From Leptoclinus maculatus (Eukaryota > Chordata > Actinopteri > Perciformes > Stichaeidae), in contig JAVDOI010000020.1 in the NCBI GenBank assembly GCA_032191485.1, forward strand, positions 4,672,871 through 4,736,870: a DNA stretch of 64,000 nucleotides. The letters run 5' to 3'. Shown piece by piece: positions 45,591-58,500 of this stretch. Made by a program: the position numbers and the translations under genes. The notes beneath the pieces are model-generated. The model did no database searches. It saw nothing but the letters and a program-made list of their open reading frames with translations, and was not told the DNA's origin. The first letter of the stretch is position 1. Each line of letters begins with the position of its first letter.

Positions 45591-47921
45591 GGGGCAGTAT
45601 TCCTCCTCCTCACCCACAACAGCCCGTGGCATAACAACACCCCGTGGCATAACAACACCCCAGGCCTGTGCAGAGTGCTCCAACAGCAGAGAGGTTATCT
45701 TGCGGTGGGCAAGGGCATTCCAGTGGACTCCATCCACAATCCGATGTTGCAGGGAAAAGCGGAACTGGAAGTGGAGGTCCAACACATCCATCCCATAGGC
45801 GTCAGCCAGAGTACCGCTGTTGAAGTTGGCTTCAATCACATCATAACGCAGTTGAGAAGCCTTGTGCTCAATCTGAGGTGAGGGAGGGAGGGAGAAGAGG
45901 ACAACGTTTTTTTACAAGACCACTTTAGTGACTAGTTTGAACTCCACAGACACCTGTTCAAATCATACAAGTCTCCTGCTGTCCATTTGTTGTGAACGTA
46001 TTAACTATATCCCTAATCATCCCAGTTTCACTATACAATTACAGGTTTGACTACGGGGATACAGTGTGATCCTGCTGTGGATGGAGACAAATAAAATACA
46101 TAATAAATAAAAATGCAATTTTCTTGAGTTCAGTTTGTCCACCTGTCATCCTGCTATTGACAGGACAGCTGGTTCGGAGGACAGTCAATGTGGATTGAAT
46201 GGATGTCTGCCTCAGCAGTGGTTACACACCACTAATTAATTCCCAGTAAGGTGTAAGATTATATTTTTTGACAGACTGCACCAATTTGACCCAACGAGAT
46301 AAAATGTCCATGTCTCTTTATGATGCAGGTGTTTGGCGGTGATGTACCTCTGGCACCAGGAAACCGCCTCTGATCTTCTTTCCTAAGGGCATGGTGAGAT
46401 TCCATATGACCAGCGTTTCCTTCGGCACAATCCCTCTCAGCTCAGCAAAAAACATGCGCAGGTTCTCCTTGTAGTCGTCGAGCCAACTTGAGTTGTATCT
46501 ACAAAACCCAACACAGATACAGAAGGACAAAAGCACTATGCACAAACTAGTCAGTGACACCTTAAACCAGGGAACAGGTCAGGCAAACCTTTCACATTCG
46601 GGCTGAGCAGTGCTTCGTCCTCTGCTACAGCTGTCTCACACCAAATCTGATCACCCTTTGGGAAATGTAAACAGTTGTTGCCAATCCAAACACACACCTC
46701 TGCCCCATAAATTAGCTTAGCTATCTCACCACCCAAAAGCTAAAAAAGTTAAATGTGGTTGTATATGATGGGAGGAGTTAGCTGGGTGAACCATTTCATT
46801 TGCGATTAGATAAATGTATGTATACGTCTCCAAGTCCAGGATGAATGAGTGGGATATAAAAATACTCAAATACATATTTTGCGGTACATTCCAAAACATA
46901 CAAACAGATAGCTAGATATTACTAGTTACTCCTCCACCTACCCACCTGGAAATATCCCAAACACAGGAGTTGAAGATGATTACATCAGGTTTCAAGCCAT
47001 TGCGGAAGTCATCAAAGATGCTTTGCATGTAGGGAGAGTGAACCCGCGTGATGAAGTAGAATCGGACTAAATGGTGGGCGGACTGGAACTGGCGAACCTC
47101 CTTGTACCCAGTTCCATTATGCATTAAATTCAACGAACCACCTTCCACCAGGCAGTCCTGTTCAAAACACATCTCTCCCTGAAAGAGGAAAACACAAGTT
47201 TGAGAACAACGGGAACAAATGACGAGGGATACACAAGCTACCAGCATGGGGAAAAAAGAAAAGAATTTGAATAAAGTATGCACTGGGGGCCACTAAAAAA
47301 CAAGTCTAACAACATTCCAAGTTGCGACATTGAACTTTCTAAGATCACAGCTGATAATGATGACAACATTAAAGTGGCGATCTCAAAGATGTTCATTTAA
47401 ATAATCATCAAAGTCTCTGTTTACTACAGAAGGAGGTAACATTATGGTGATTGAGGCTGTGGTCCACTGATGAAAGTATTACAATATTTATATATTTGCA
47501 GAATTACAAACTGGGTCTGTGGTGATATTCCCGTGGAAAAAATGCTGTATTAGTTTGTCTCCCACCAAAAATGAAACTATGAAATCAATCAGACATAGAA
47601 ACTCTAGACTGAAATCTTAAGGATTGCCACTTCAAACAAAACCGTTGACGCATCATCTTTTTTTAATCAGTATGAACACTTGCCTTGCTCTTCAGTTGTT
47701 TATTGGACAGAAACTTCTCCTTCTGCAACAGCAGAACAAGGTCCTTATATACAGCCCTCTGAACTACGGGTGAAACACAGAGAGCATTAAACATATACAA
47801 ACGTAAATGTATTAGTTATACTATATAACTTGGGTTACTACTCACTGGAGTCCCCCAGCACCACCACAAACTTGTTGTGCAGCAGCTGGCTGGCCTGCTG
47901 ATGGCTCACACGCTTCATCAT
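44131..47921 (-). CDS. PC-esterase domain-containing protein 1 family (PCED1A/B, FAM113)
   Basis: Coding exons, 5' to 3': 47846-47921, 47684-47763, 46946-47178, 46348-46498, 45614-45872, 45371-45424, 44374-44559, 44131-44261 (389 aa). The family consists of SGNH-fold putative acyl esterases of unknown substrate. The nucleophile block VVVLGDSIQR (Ser at about residue 25) and the C-terminal DGVHWN block supplying the catalytic Asp/His are both present, so the fold looks intact. After the esterase domain (about 1-265) comes a Pro-rich segment with four exact PPAPAYH heptads and a His/Arg/Tyr-rich end. Two introns are best read as GC-AG (donors after 47684 and 44374). The first of two adjacent ATGs was chosen as the start. 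A noncoding exon probably ends at 48236. PCED1A versus PCED1B was not decided. Confidence 0.88.
44398..44481 (-). repeat. 21-bp coding minisatellite in the PCED1-family gene
   Basis: Four exact tandem copies of a 21-bp unit encode PPAPAYH heptads on the minus strand. Because 21 is a multiple of three, copy-number change would keep the frame. Confidence 0.97.
45556..45589 (+). repeat. GT microsatellite
   Basis: This dinucleotide run of about 34 bp is in the PCED1-family intron, shortly after the donor of exon 45614-45872. Confidence 0.95.
45623..45658 (-). repeat. Coding 18-bp direct duplication in the PCED1-family gene
   Basis: Two exact copies of an 18-bp unit encode GVVMPR twice at the end of the esterase domain, just before the splice donor at 45614. 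Confidence 0.9.
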
Positions 47922-48560
47922 CTTCTGTTAATTCACAACCCAAAAAGTGTGTCGTTTTCATTAAGACTGTGAAAGTGACCGGTCCATTTACTCACGAGAC
48001 TTGATGGCGTGACGTCGGTAGTGCTAACGCGCCGTTTACTAACGTTAAGCTAACGTTACAGAACGTCTTAGCCACAATTAACGGTCGTAACTTTAATTGT
48101 GGCTAAGAAACAAACTACTGGTAACGCCAATTATGTTGCTAAGAGATAAGCTAGCATTAGCATACTAATAAACTAGCCTCAGGCTAGTTATTTGGCTGTC
48201 TTTTAAAAAAATATATAACCCATAACGTTACTTACCATTGTTTAATTTAGGCGCAAATTGTAGATGTAACGTTAGCCTTATTCATAACAGATGACGTTTT
48301 TAGTTCCAGGACCCCAAAACCTCAATGGCTTCATCAACTGAACCCCGGCTCCAATTTTAAAGTTGTTTGACAACTCGAAGTTTAGGCAGTTGTTTCAATT
48401 TGTAACTTCAACCTTAAACGTTTTTAAATTACTAACTTACTCCACTCTGCCGTTAATTTGGTCGACCACAGGTTTCTCCAATTTGGCAATGATTTTAAGG
48501 ACTGTTGGAAATATGGGAGTGTTCGTTCGCGCCTTGAATCCCAGTCTCGCGAGACTAGCT
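47922..48560 (-). promoter_or_regulatory. PCED1-family 5' UTR and promoter region
   Basis: A minus-strand donor after 48236 (AATG|GTAAGT) suggests a noncoding first exon. Upstream of it, 48544-48555 reads GTCTCGCGAGAC, the palindromic CGCG element bound by BANP at CpG-island promoters. Several TAACGTTA phrases occur at 48040-48059, 48224-48231 and 48264-48275. The transcription start lies probably between 48240 and 48540. Confidence 0.5.
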
Positions 48561-49419
48561 TGGTAAATTGAGACGTGCTTTGAGATGTGGTTTGATTGGC
48601 TTTGCCCTGTGTTAAGTAATAATGGAATATTATTAAACTGATAGTTTATTTTCGAAGGAGAATGTGTCAAATGTAATGCTTTAAAATATATAACTGTAAA
48701 AAACGTTATAAAATGACAATTCGATTTGTCAATTATTTTGTCTTTATATGATGAATTAATGGTTCAATTTCAAAAATGAAATGCAAAAAAACTTGTGTAC
48801 TGTATGCACCTTGCCCAAATTCCCTCACTCAAATGATATGCCCAGAAACCAACCATTACTCCTGTGCTGGAATAACAACCTGGTTCCAAGTTTTCCAGGT
48901 CTCAGTTAGTTGATTAAATTCAAATTAAGGAGTTAATCAACAATTTTAGATATGATGAAGAACTCCATGTATGATGTCAAGCACTGCAAATAGCATCTTC
49001 CTGAAATGACAAATCATCAAGATCATCATCTGTTTAACACCTCTCTTGCAGGGGAGATCTTTCAGAGCGACAATGCCGTTACTAAAAGTCGTGTCTGATA
49101 TGAAGTCGAAAAATAATCTATTGTGTTACCCTCAATTTGAGGATAGGGTTACGAAACAGAATTAAATTGTATGACTTTTTGAAGAACAATACACACAATC
49201 ATGGAACACTTTTTTGAGAGTTCTTTGCTTTGAGTTTAGTTGAGAAACAAATGTACCCAGAAAATGTTTACTAAGACGACACTGTCAATCAGATACACGA
49301 TAAAGATGTATACTGGATACATACTGGATAAACTTAGACATTGAAAGACCTGAACAAATTTATAAAAATCCATGAATAAACTTCAAAGAACAGCATCACA
49401 TGCCTTTCAAAAATACCTC
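48561..49419. other. Intergenic stretch between the PCED1-family promoter and the rpgrip1 3' end
   Basis: AT-rich sequence in which no gene, repeat family or motif was recognised. Confidence 0.5.
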
Positions 49420-49425
49420 TTTATT
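49420..49425 (-). terminator. rpgrip1: Polyadenylation signal of rpgrip1
   Basis: AATAAA on the minus strand lies about 90 bp downstream of the rpgrip1 stop codon, giving a short 3' UTR. Confidence 0.55.
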
Positions 49426-49514
49426 TAATTGCTTTGGGAACTGTTGAAGAAGAGGCTACAAACAGTGGAAATAAAACTGTTTCATACACACTGTTAATCT
49501 CATACTAATTGCTC

Positions 49515-52500
49515 TCAGAAGTCACTATCATCCTCATAATCTATCAGTATTTGATCTTTTTTCTTCTCTTCCTCTTGCTCCTTTAATTCTTTTTCCTCCT
49601 CCTCCTCCTCTTCATCTGTGTCATCTTCTTTCTTCGTCTCTCTTCGCTGGTGAAACTCCTGGTATATCCCAGTCAGAGCTTTCGCTGCTTCTAGAGACAC
49701 TTTCAGATTTCCTATCACCTCCTTGTCTTCAGCCACACTCACCACTGGAGGAAAACAGAGACACAGGGACAGGCCGACTGTTAGACAACTCTGTGTTTCA
49801 CACATTGTCCTCACAACCGATTTGTTTTAAGAGCCTTGGTATCAAAAGTTTGACACAAATACAACACCTACCATCAATTTGTTGGTCGCTGACATCATTT
49901 CCAGTGAGCAGCAGTTCCTGCAGGTCCAGAAAAGCATGTCCGACGTCCACACAGTCCTCATCGTCGTCCATTGGCTCACTGACTACTGTGAACTTTAACC
50001 TTGCCATGACACACAGACATACACACTTCAATTTCGTGGTTTGGGACTTGACACATCCATAAAGTGCAGAGAAATAAACTGATGTATTCGCTGATATTTT
50101 AAGTTGTTAAGGTGACACAAAAGACACTAATGACTCTACCTGCCCTGGTTGGGGTCAGTGCCCTCCAACATGGTGTACAGATACTGTCTGAGTGGAGCTG
50201 ACTGTGAACCATCCACATATATCACTGAGAGACAAACAAGAGGATTTGGAAGTTACAAAACAATTAAAACGTTCTAGAAACAACTATACTCAAAGCTCAC
50301 CCACTCTCACCTCGTGTGAAGTTGTAGTGAATCTCCTCTCCCTTTGTTGGTTTGCGGAGGGACATGGGTGTTTCTGTCGTCTCCATCGGGACGCCCAGCA
50401 GCCGGTATTCCACATAAACACGCTGCACTGACTTGTCCAGCGTCACGCGTGAGGACGGTTCAAAGGACAGGGACATAATCTCGACTCTCAGCTTGTCACC
50501 CTGAAACATAAAACAAGTCACCTATCTATATCATACTATTTGACCTTATAGCAGATCCAAAGATATACAGATGTCAATAATAGAAATTATATTTTTTCTC
50601 TTTCATTCATACATTTTCTCTCACTCACACAGTTACTTGGTTCGTACCTTCCTCATTTTACGTTTTGGTGGAATGACGATAGTGTCGCTTTGTGAGGAAC
50701 TTGACTCTAAAGACTCTGGGACTTCACTGTCTCCTGCAGCAGCTGTTTAGTCAAAAAAAGAGAGAAAGAACTGGATTCATTATATTTTCAATTTGACTGG
50801 CTGGGCTGAAAACAAAAGCCCTGACAACATACGAGCTTCATATGTGTTCCAGGTATATTGTGTAAAGTAAATATCTATATTTTGTAAAGGTTTTGAGGAC
50901 AAATGTGTTCCTATATAAACATTTTTTAAATATTTAAACAGTGGCATAGTGAGGATTCAAACTACTACAAGAAACTCAAAGCAGGTGTGTCGGCCTACAA
51001 TGTCGGCGACATGAATAGTTACCACTCTCACTCCTCTCCCTGTCTTCATCCATTGACACCTGATCCACAGAGGGAAGGTCCTGAGAAAAAGAAATTTGAT
51101 ATGAGCCCATTCCCCAGCCATTCTCTTCCAATTGTAATTACCTGTGTTTCTCATTCCACAACATTGTATAAACATTTGTAACCAGATATCGTTTTATGGC
51201 CTTTTGAGAGAGAGAATGAGTCCCTACCTGAGTCCTGGCATCGCTGGCAGAGCTTGTCCTCGACAGTGTGGTGGGTGAAGATCTTAAAAAAGATTAAAAT
51301 AAAAAGATTAAATACAATGAATACATTTAAATGAAAACATAACCATACTACAAATGCACAGGCTGTATGATTTAATTTGAAATCTCAGAAAAACCAGAAC
51401 CATTTCTAACAATTAGAATCTGTTGAAACATTTTGTGATGGTTGTCTCTACAAAGTTTCCGTTTTTGTCCGACACAAATCCTAAATCTCCTAGACCTCCA
51501 TCAAGCTCATCGACTTCTACAATAACAAGATAATGAAGTGGATTTTTTAAAAGAAAATCTGTAACTTACTTTCTTGTTGGCAAATGAGAGGGTGTGGTCA
51601 GTCTAGGATCAGGCGTGAGATGGGGTGTATCGTGGTAAAGGTCAGGTGACCTCTTGGTGGATCTCTTCCTGCCTGTGGCCAGTGGTTTCACCAAGGTGGG
51701 TTCCTCTGGTAGTATGTTCTGCAAGCTTTTCTGTTTTACAGCTGGAGGCCGCGGCTGTGAAGCAGACAAATACATAAGTAAATAAAATAGTTTCTATGCT
51801 TAAATGATGATGAAAACACACTAATGCTAATTTAGTTGTTGCTTAAAACCTTACCAAAGTTTTAGTCTCTTTCTGCACTGCTTTGGATTCTCTTGGCTCA
51901 AGTTGCTGAGTCTGCGGTGAAGCCACAGAAGAACAGGCATTAAGCTAGGGCACAGGAATTTGTCTTTGATACATTTTAGCATTTACACTTAGATTTTTGA
52001 TGATTTCTTTACCCAAAAGTCATGATGTCAGCAAATTAAACGCTCCTTAGAGGTGCATTTACTTTGAAAGAGAATTACGGGTGACATTGCTATTTATCAC
52101 TTTCAAACAAATCAGTTCTCCAGAGCATCACCAGTAACTCCCAAACCTTTTGATTCACTAGAATAAATAATATCACCTTCACTCTGGGCTTGGCTATAGG
52201 CCTCTGTGATGCTTCCGCCTCCTCTCTCCTCCTCTCCTCCCTCTCAGATCTTTCCATGTCCTGTCTTCCCTGTCTTCCCTGTCTACCCAGCACAGTGTCC
52301 ACCGATGGTTGGAAGGGGTACATCCATTTTATCAAGACCCTGACCATGCCCCGAGGTCCACCAGCCGGATCCCTCAGAACATAGTCACCTGGCCGGACAG
52401 AGAGAAAAACAGATAAAAACAATTCTAAACTGATGATTAGGTAGTTTAGGTTTTGATATGTGACGTAATTATAGATGTTGGCTTCCACTTTCATCTATAT

Positions 52501-55500
52501 TAATGCTTCCTCTAGTGGGAGTAATAATAGTGTAATTGTGTTACTTTTCTCTCTCCCTCACCTCTGATCTCCCTGCCAGTAGCCAGGGCTCGCAGTGGGA
52601 TGGGGGTCTTGGACAGATAGGCTGGTGGTATCTGGTCATCGCTGTCATCAAACACATACACCCACAAACTGCTGGACCTGGACAAAAGCAGAGTTGAATA
52701 TTGTCAATGTTTTTGCAAAAATAGGGAAATCTATATATCTAAAGCACTAACTTTATAAAAACGGAAATATTTAGATAATTCTCAAGTGTATTAGGATATT
52801 CATTAATTTAACCCAGTAGTTAACTTATCTCCTTAAAAATTAAAATTAAAAATGTAAGAAAGCTGTGAAAACAAGTGAATGCCCTCTTCAATATTATCTG
52901 AATTTCTAACATATTTCCAAAATATTACATATTTGATCATACCTCAGGTAGTGCAACACATCAGCTGTTACAGCTAGTGGGTAGCTGGTAGTATCACTGA
53001 ACACCGGGTCAGTGGTGGACTGGACTGTTTGAGAGACGTGAGGCGGCAGGTCATAGAACCTGTATGTCAGGTAGGCATCAGGAAGAAGTCCAGGCCAGCG
53101 AGCATTAAGGCCCACACAACGTTCCAACATAACCACCAACTCATTGGGGATCCCCCCACCGTAGTCATGTAACTCCTGCAAACAGCATTAAAAAAATAAA
53201 AATATATTCCAAAATAACATATCCCTGTTACACAGACCTCACTGTGAACAATTTCTTTCCGGACTATTCTTTAAGAGAAAGACGTTTTTTTTAAATGTTC
53301 ACTGTGAGGCAGAGTAACAGTGAATGTCTCTAAAAAGTCACGTTAAAAAAATCACAGTCTGAAGAAATAAAGCCAAAACAACCCCCACTGCATGTAAGTG
53401 ACAAAATATCACCCTATTTTACCTCATGACCAGCATCCTGCCAGCCAAGAGAGATGTGCACAGGACCCCTCTGTGCCGCGGTTCTCCTGTCTGCTCCTCT
53501 CTCTGCCACAGTGTCTATGGGCTCTGCAGGATAAAACAGGCGCACCCAGAAATCCACAACACCAACCAGTACACCCTCGGAGCCTTGGACGGAGACAGAT
53601 AGACGGACAGATTTTTCAGAAAAGTAATTATCAAAAAATGTAAGATTACCACACACAGTGCATTATGTCATAAATGAGAGCATTACAACATAATATGTAA
53701 AAGAAAAATTACAGAAAATGTATCTATTAAGGTGTAGAAACGTCATATTGGCAATCACTGCATGTTACCAAACTTTGTGCAGAAAAAGTAGCATGAAATC
53801 CAGTATATTGCCTCGTTTTATACAACACTCACCTGTGATATTGACATGTCCACCGACGCGCTCCCCTCTACTCTCCATAGCCCCTATGAGGGACATCTGC
53901 CCACTTCCATGTGTCACAAACCTGACCCCTCCTAACGCCTGGTGGAGCTCCACTCTGACCCTTGACCCCTGACCTCCCAGCCGGCCCAGATCTCGGGCTG
54001 TCAGAGCGTAGCGTGACGTGAAGCCGTAGTCTGGTTGGCTGCCTGACACCAGAGGGGTGGAGTGCACCTCAAAGTCCAAAAGGCTGTAGGTGCAGAAGGT
54101 CACACTGTCTTCACGGTGGATGCTGCCCATGGTACGAAGACCTTCTGGGGTGAAGGTGGCAGCCTGAAGGTGCAAAACAAAAAAAGATTTCAGCCCCATG
54201 GGAAACATTGAATGAAAAAACTAATTCAGGTACGTCTGTTTGTTTTTTTTGGACCTTAAGGTGGATCTCCAACAACGACTCCCCAGCCCTCAGCTGAGAA
54301 AAAGACATGTCCTCCTCAATGGGCTGTACCACCTCCTGGTCTCCAGCTGGCCAGGTGTACTGTATTGGTATGGTCCGCTTGCTGTTCCTGGGGCTGTATG
54401 CCAACTCTTTTAACTGAGCTTCAGAGTAAAAGTAGAAAAAACATTTCTTTTGAGATTCTGATGCTAATACCCATATTTTTTTCTGAACAAACTGCAAACA
54501 CCTCCTTCATGTCAATGAATCAGTGATAGACAGCACAGAAGAAACTGATTAGGAATTATATTGGGTTCTCTTGGCTCTAGTAGTACTATAGAAATGAGTG
54601 TTGTTAATACCTTGTAAAGCGTTGATCTGAAGAGCTCTTTTTGATAAAAGTTTGTCTTTCTCTGAGCTCCTCCTTCTACTCTCCTCCCTCTCTCTTCCCA
54701 TCTTCTGGTTGACTGTGTTCAATTCTTCCTTGGGAACCAGAGTTTGATCAAAGACCAGTTCAGTTAAAATGGGAGGAAAAACAATGCTGATTACAATTTT
54801 GTGTAGTTTACATGTGTTTGACAAATGTGTTCATTGTGTATGTGTGTGTACCTGAAGGTCTTTACTGATGCGGTGCTCCACCAGTAGAAGGCTTCTTGTT
54901 TTCTGTAATTCCAGCACAGTCTCAGCATGCGATGCCTGGATGTTAACCAGCTCACGGGGCGAATTCTCCACCATCCCATTAGTCCAGAGAAAACCCAGCC
55001 CCGCCCTGCTCTCCTGCTGCATTCTAAATGCCTGTAGTTGGAGGGAAAGAACGCAATAAGGTTTCAATGCAATTAAGTTTGGCTTTTAAAGCAGTTCTAA
55101 CAGAGGTAAAAAAAACGAAATAAAAAGAAGTGTGTGCAAACCTTGATCTGTATCAGAGTTTCACTGAGCTCCTCAACACTCATGTCAAACTCCTGGATCA
55201 GAGAAGAGAGATGATGAAAAGTGTACTAAAAACAGTATAGCACCAGAAAACAAATAAGAGACTGATGTGCGAAACGGCTGTTCAGCAGTATATTATTCAG
55301 TCCTTCATCTCTGACCTTTGTGACAGAGTCCAGTCTGTCCTGTAGAGCAGAAATCTGCTTTCTGTACTGGAGAACCTCCTGTTCCAGATGCTCCCGCTTG
55401 TCTATCGTCATCACAGAAGAGTCTAAATGGAATAACAGGACGAATAAGTAAATAAATGATATTGTAAATGAACATACTGTCTGCTTGTGGCACTGGAAGA

Positions 55501-58500
55501 GTTGAGTCTTCAGGTGTTATATTTCTTCCTTCACTAACTCCATTCCTTCTCATTGTCAAACCGCAGCAGATGCAGATGCAGTGCCACCATGCTGAGACTC
55601 CTACCTCTTTCGCGCTCCCTCTTCTCCTCCAATATCTCCTTCTCTCGTCTCAGTTTCTCCTTCTCCAGCTCCAGCCTGCCTCTCTCACCCCTCTCTGCCT
55701 GCAGCATTTCTTCAAGTCTCCGGATGTCCATCCTGCTGATGTGTTCTCCCTGTTCCTCCCCCCTTTGGTTCACTTCTTCATGTTGTTCCACCTTGCCATC
55801 GTGATTGCTTTGCACAGATAAAGTACTAGGAAGGCCAAGGGTGAATATAAACATACAAGGTGAAACACAAAATTATATTTAGAAGTCATTCTCATAGGTT
55901 AGGACTACTGTACATGTTTAGTCCTCAAATAAATAAAGACGTTTTCATATCGACATAAATCTGCTGCTCCTGCAAGGCAACTTGCATTTACTGTGCATCT
56001 CAATTTCCAGAGAAGCCAAGGTATGATCCCTCAAACCTCCTGGTTAATGAGCACCATAACATCTTCAAGATTGTTTTCCAGGGCCTAGAATACTTTAACT
56101 CTCACCTCTCTATTAGAGTGTCATAGTTTTCTTTTATTAGATCCCTCTCTCCCTCCAGGTCTGATATACGGTCCTGTAGCTGAAAGAGAGAGAATAAATT
56201 ATATGAAAAAACTGACAACACGTTACATAATCCTGAGCCTTTCTTAGTCTGGATTGATACATGCCAGAGGCGGTACCTTGTCCAGGGTCTGTAGAGACAG
56301 GGTAGCAGTGGTAAGTTGTCCCTCCAGTGCCAGTGCTCTCTCTCTCTCCTGCTTCAGCTGTTCAGTCAGCTCCTCCACTTTCTCCAGCAGAGCTCCATGG
56401 CTTTCCCTCATTGACCTCTGACGCTGGGGTGAACACATGACACTCAAAATGAATATGAGTAAGTATCGGACTACTACAGGTATTCATGAAGCTGTTTGTG
56501 TAACGGGGCATTTACCTCCTCGAGCTGATTCTCATATGCCTGGAAGGAAAGAAGAAAGGCACATTTACATATTTGTCTTTTGAGGACCAATGACGTATGT
56601 GTAAGTGACTAAAGTACTGAACCTGAATTATTAAGCTACTGTAATTACAAAAAAAAAATCGAATGATTTATCGAGAAATAAGGTCATCTAACCTCCTGCA
56701 GGTTGTTGAACTTCTCCTGTGTGACTCTCAGAGCGGTGCTCTTGTCTGAAAGCTGCTTTTGAAGACGGATCAGATCCACATTCTCTCTAATAGTTATTCT
56801 GACATGGAGACAGCAACAGGATTTATTATTTTAATTGACATGGGTGTTGTACAAGCAGCTGCCAAAAAGAGTGTCTAGTAGTGGAAAGACCACTGCAATG
56901 TTCTGCTTATGTAGTACAAAACAGCTTTCAAACAGGATTGTTTGAAAAGGGAAATTGGCAGTAAAAACAGATTACGGTTCTCCTCTTGCCTGACTAAGAA
57001 TGGTATCATGTTTTTCCAGCACGGGAATCGAACTCAAGCCCTTCTTGCTGTGGGGCTACACCACCGTTCAGCCCATGTATTCAAATAGCAACACATTTAT
57101 AAATACACTCCAAAAAGTAGGAAAACACAAAAGAAAGCCGTTATATTAGTATTTGCAAGTCTGCTGTAGCCACCTGTGTCTGTCAGCCTGTTGCTTCCTT
57201 ATGTCTCTCACGCTTCCCTCTATCTCTTTCTCTTTCTCTCGCAGTGTGTCTCTGAGCGCCTGGGCAGTCAGCTCCAGCTCTGCAGTCCTCACCTGCTCGG
57301 TTACACTGGACCTGCTGGGAGGTGAGAGAGGATAGAGGAGAAAGAAAGAGTCAGGTAGCAGAATGAAAGTTGGATAATGATATTATCAGAGGTTAGAAAA
57401 CATCTGCTCAGTGTTCTGAACATCACACACGTACAATCTCTCCATCTCTGCCCTGGTGTCTTCCAACGTGGGGCCGTAGCGGGGCGGGGCAGTCTGGGCT
57501 GCCCTCCTGACTCCGCCCTCCACTTCCATACATTTACCTGACACGTAAGAGAAGAAGAAGAGAGGGAGGAAGGTCAGAGATGGAAGAGGAAACAGTAGCT
57601 ACCCTGGCTTACAATCATGTAAAACACACACACCTTTACTGAACTTGTATGGCGTGCGTCCCCCGAGGTCCATAATGTGCTGCTTGGCCAGGCTGAGTTT
57701 GTTCTGCAGCAACCCTTTCTGGCTCTCCAGCATAGCCACACAGGCTTCCAGCTCCTGTATGGTGTCCTCCATGTCCCTCTCCTTCACACAATTGGATCCA
57801 GGACGGAGCTGGCGGAGACGCATCAGTCTGGTAGACATCCTGAGTCAAGGAAGAGGAGGGCAAATCAGCCATATTAGGGGACTTGTCTTTATCATATATA
57901 TCTTTGAATCACATCCTAGGGCCACAACAGAGACGATTGTAACAGCTACTATGGGACAGCACAGTGATGTGCCCTATTCCGCCAAAGTGTCTTGTGTTAG
58001 GTACAGTCAGTGTCAATGTTTCTGTTACCTGCGTAGCCTCATCTCCTGTGTACGAGTGTGTTGTCTTAGCACACTGTTTTCCTCTTGCAGTCTGAGACAC
58101 AAGTCCTCCAGGTGCTCTCTGGGAAACCGAAACAGGCGCTGAGGATCTGCTGAAGAGACAGCGAGGTAGCAAACATTTTGTACGTTTATGAAAATGTACT
58201 TTTGATTGAAATCTGAGTTGGATGAACTGAAAGGTTGAATTTTATATAGTGGTTTTACCTTTTGTCTTCATGGCATGATGCTTCTTCCATGTCTTCACAT
58301 CACGTAGAGTATCTGGAGAAAACATACAGATTTAGTCAAGACCGTCTATATGTATTTACACAAATATAAAGAAATGCACTTCTCTTGCAGAATTCCCAAG
58401 GACCTTTGAGTCAATGAATTCCCTCAACCCCTAACCTTCACTTTTACAACTAAATATCCCAACTTAACCTTAACTTAAAGTTAGTGTAGCTCACTGGATA

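Noticed and set aside
57016..57074. tRNA gene
   Set aside because: It has a B-box-like phrase but no cloverleaf or complete A box. It fits a SINE-type remnant.
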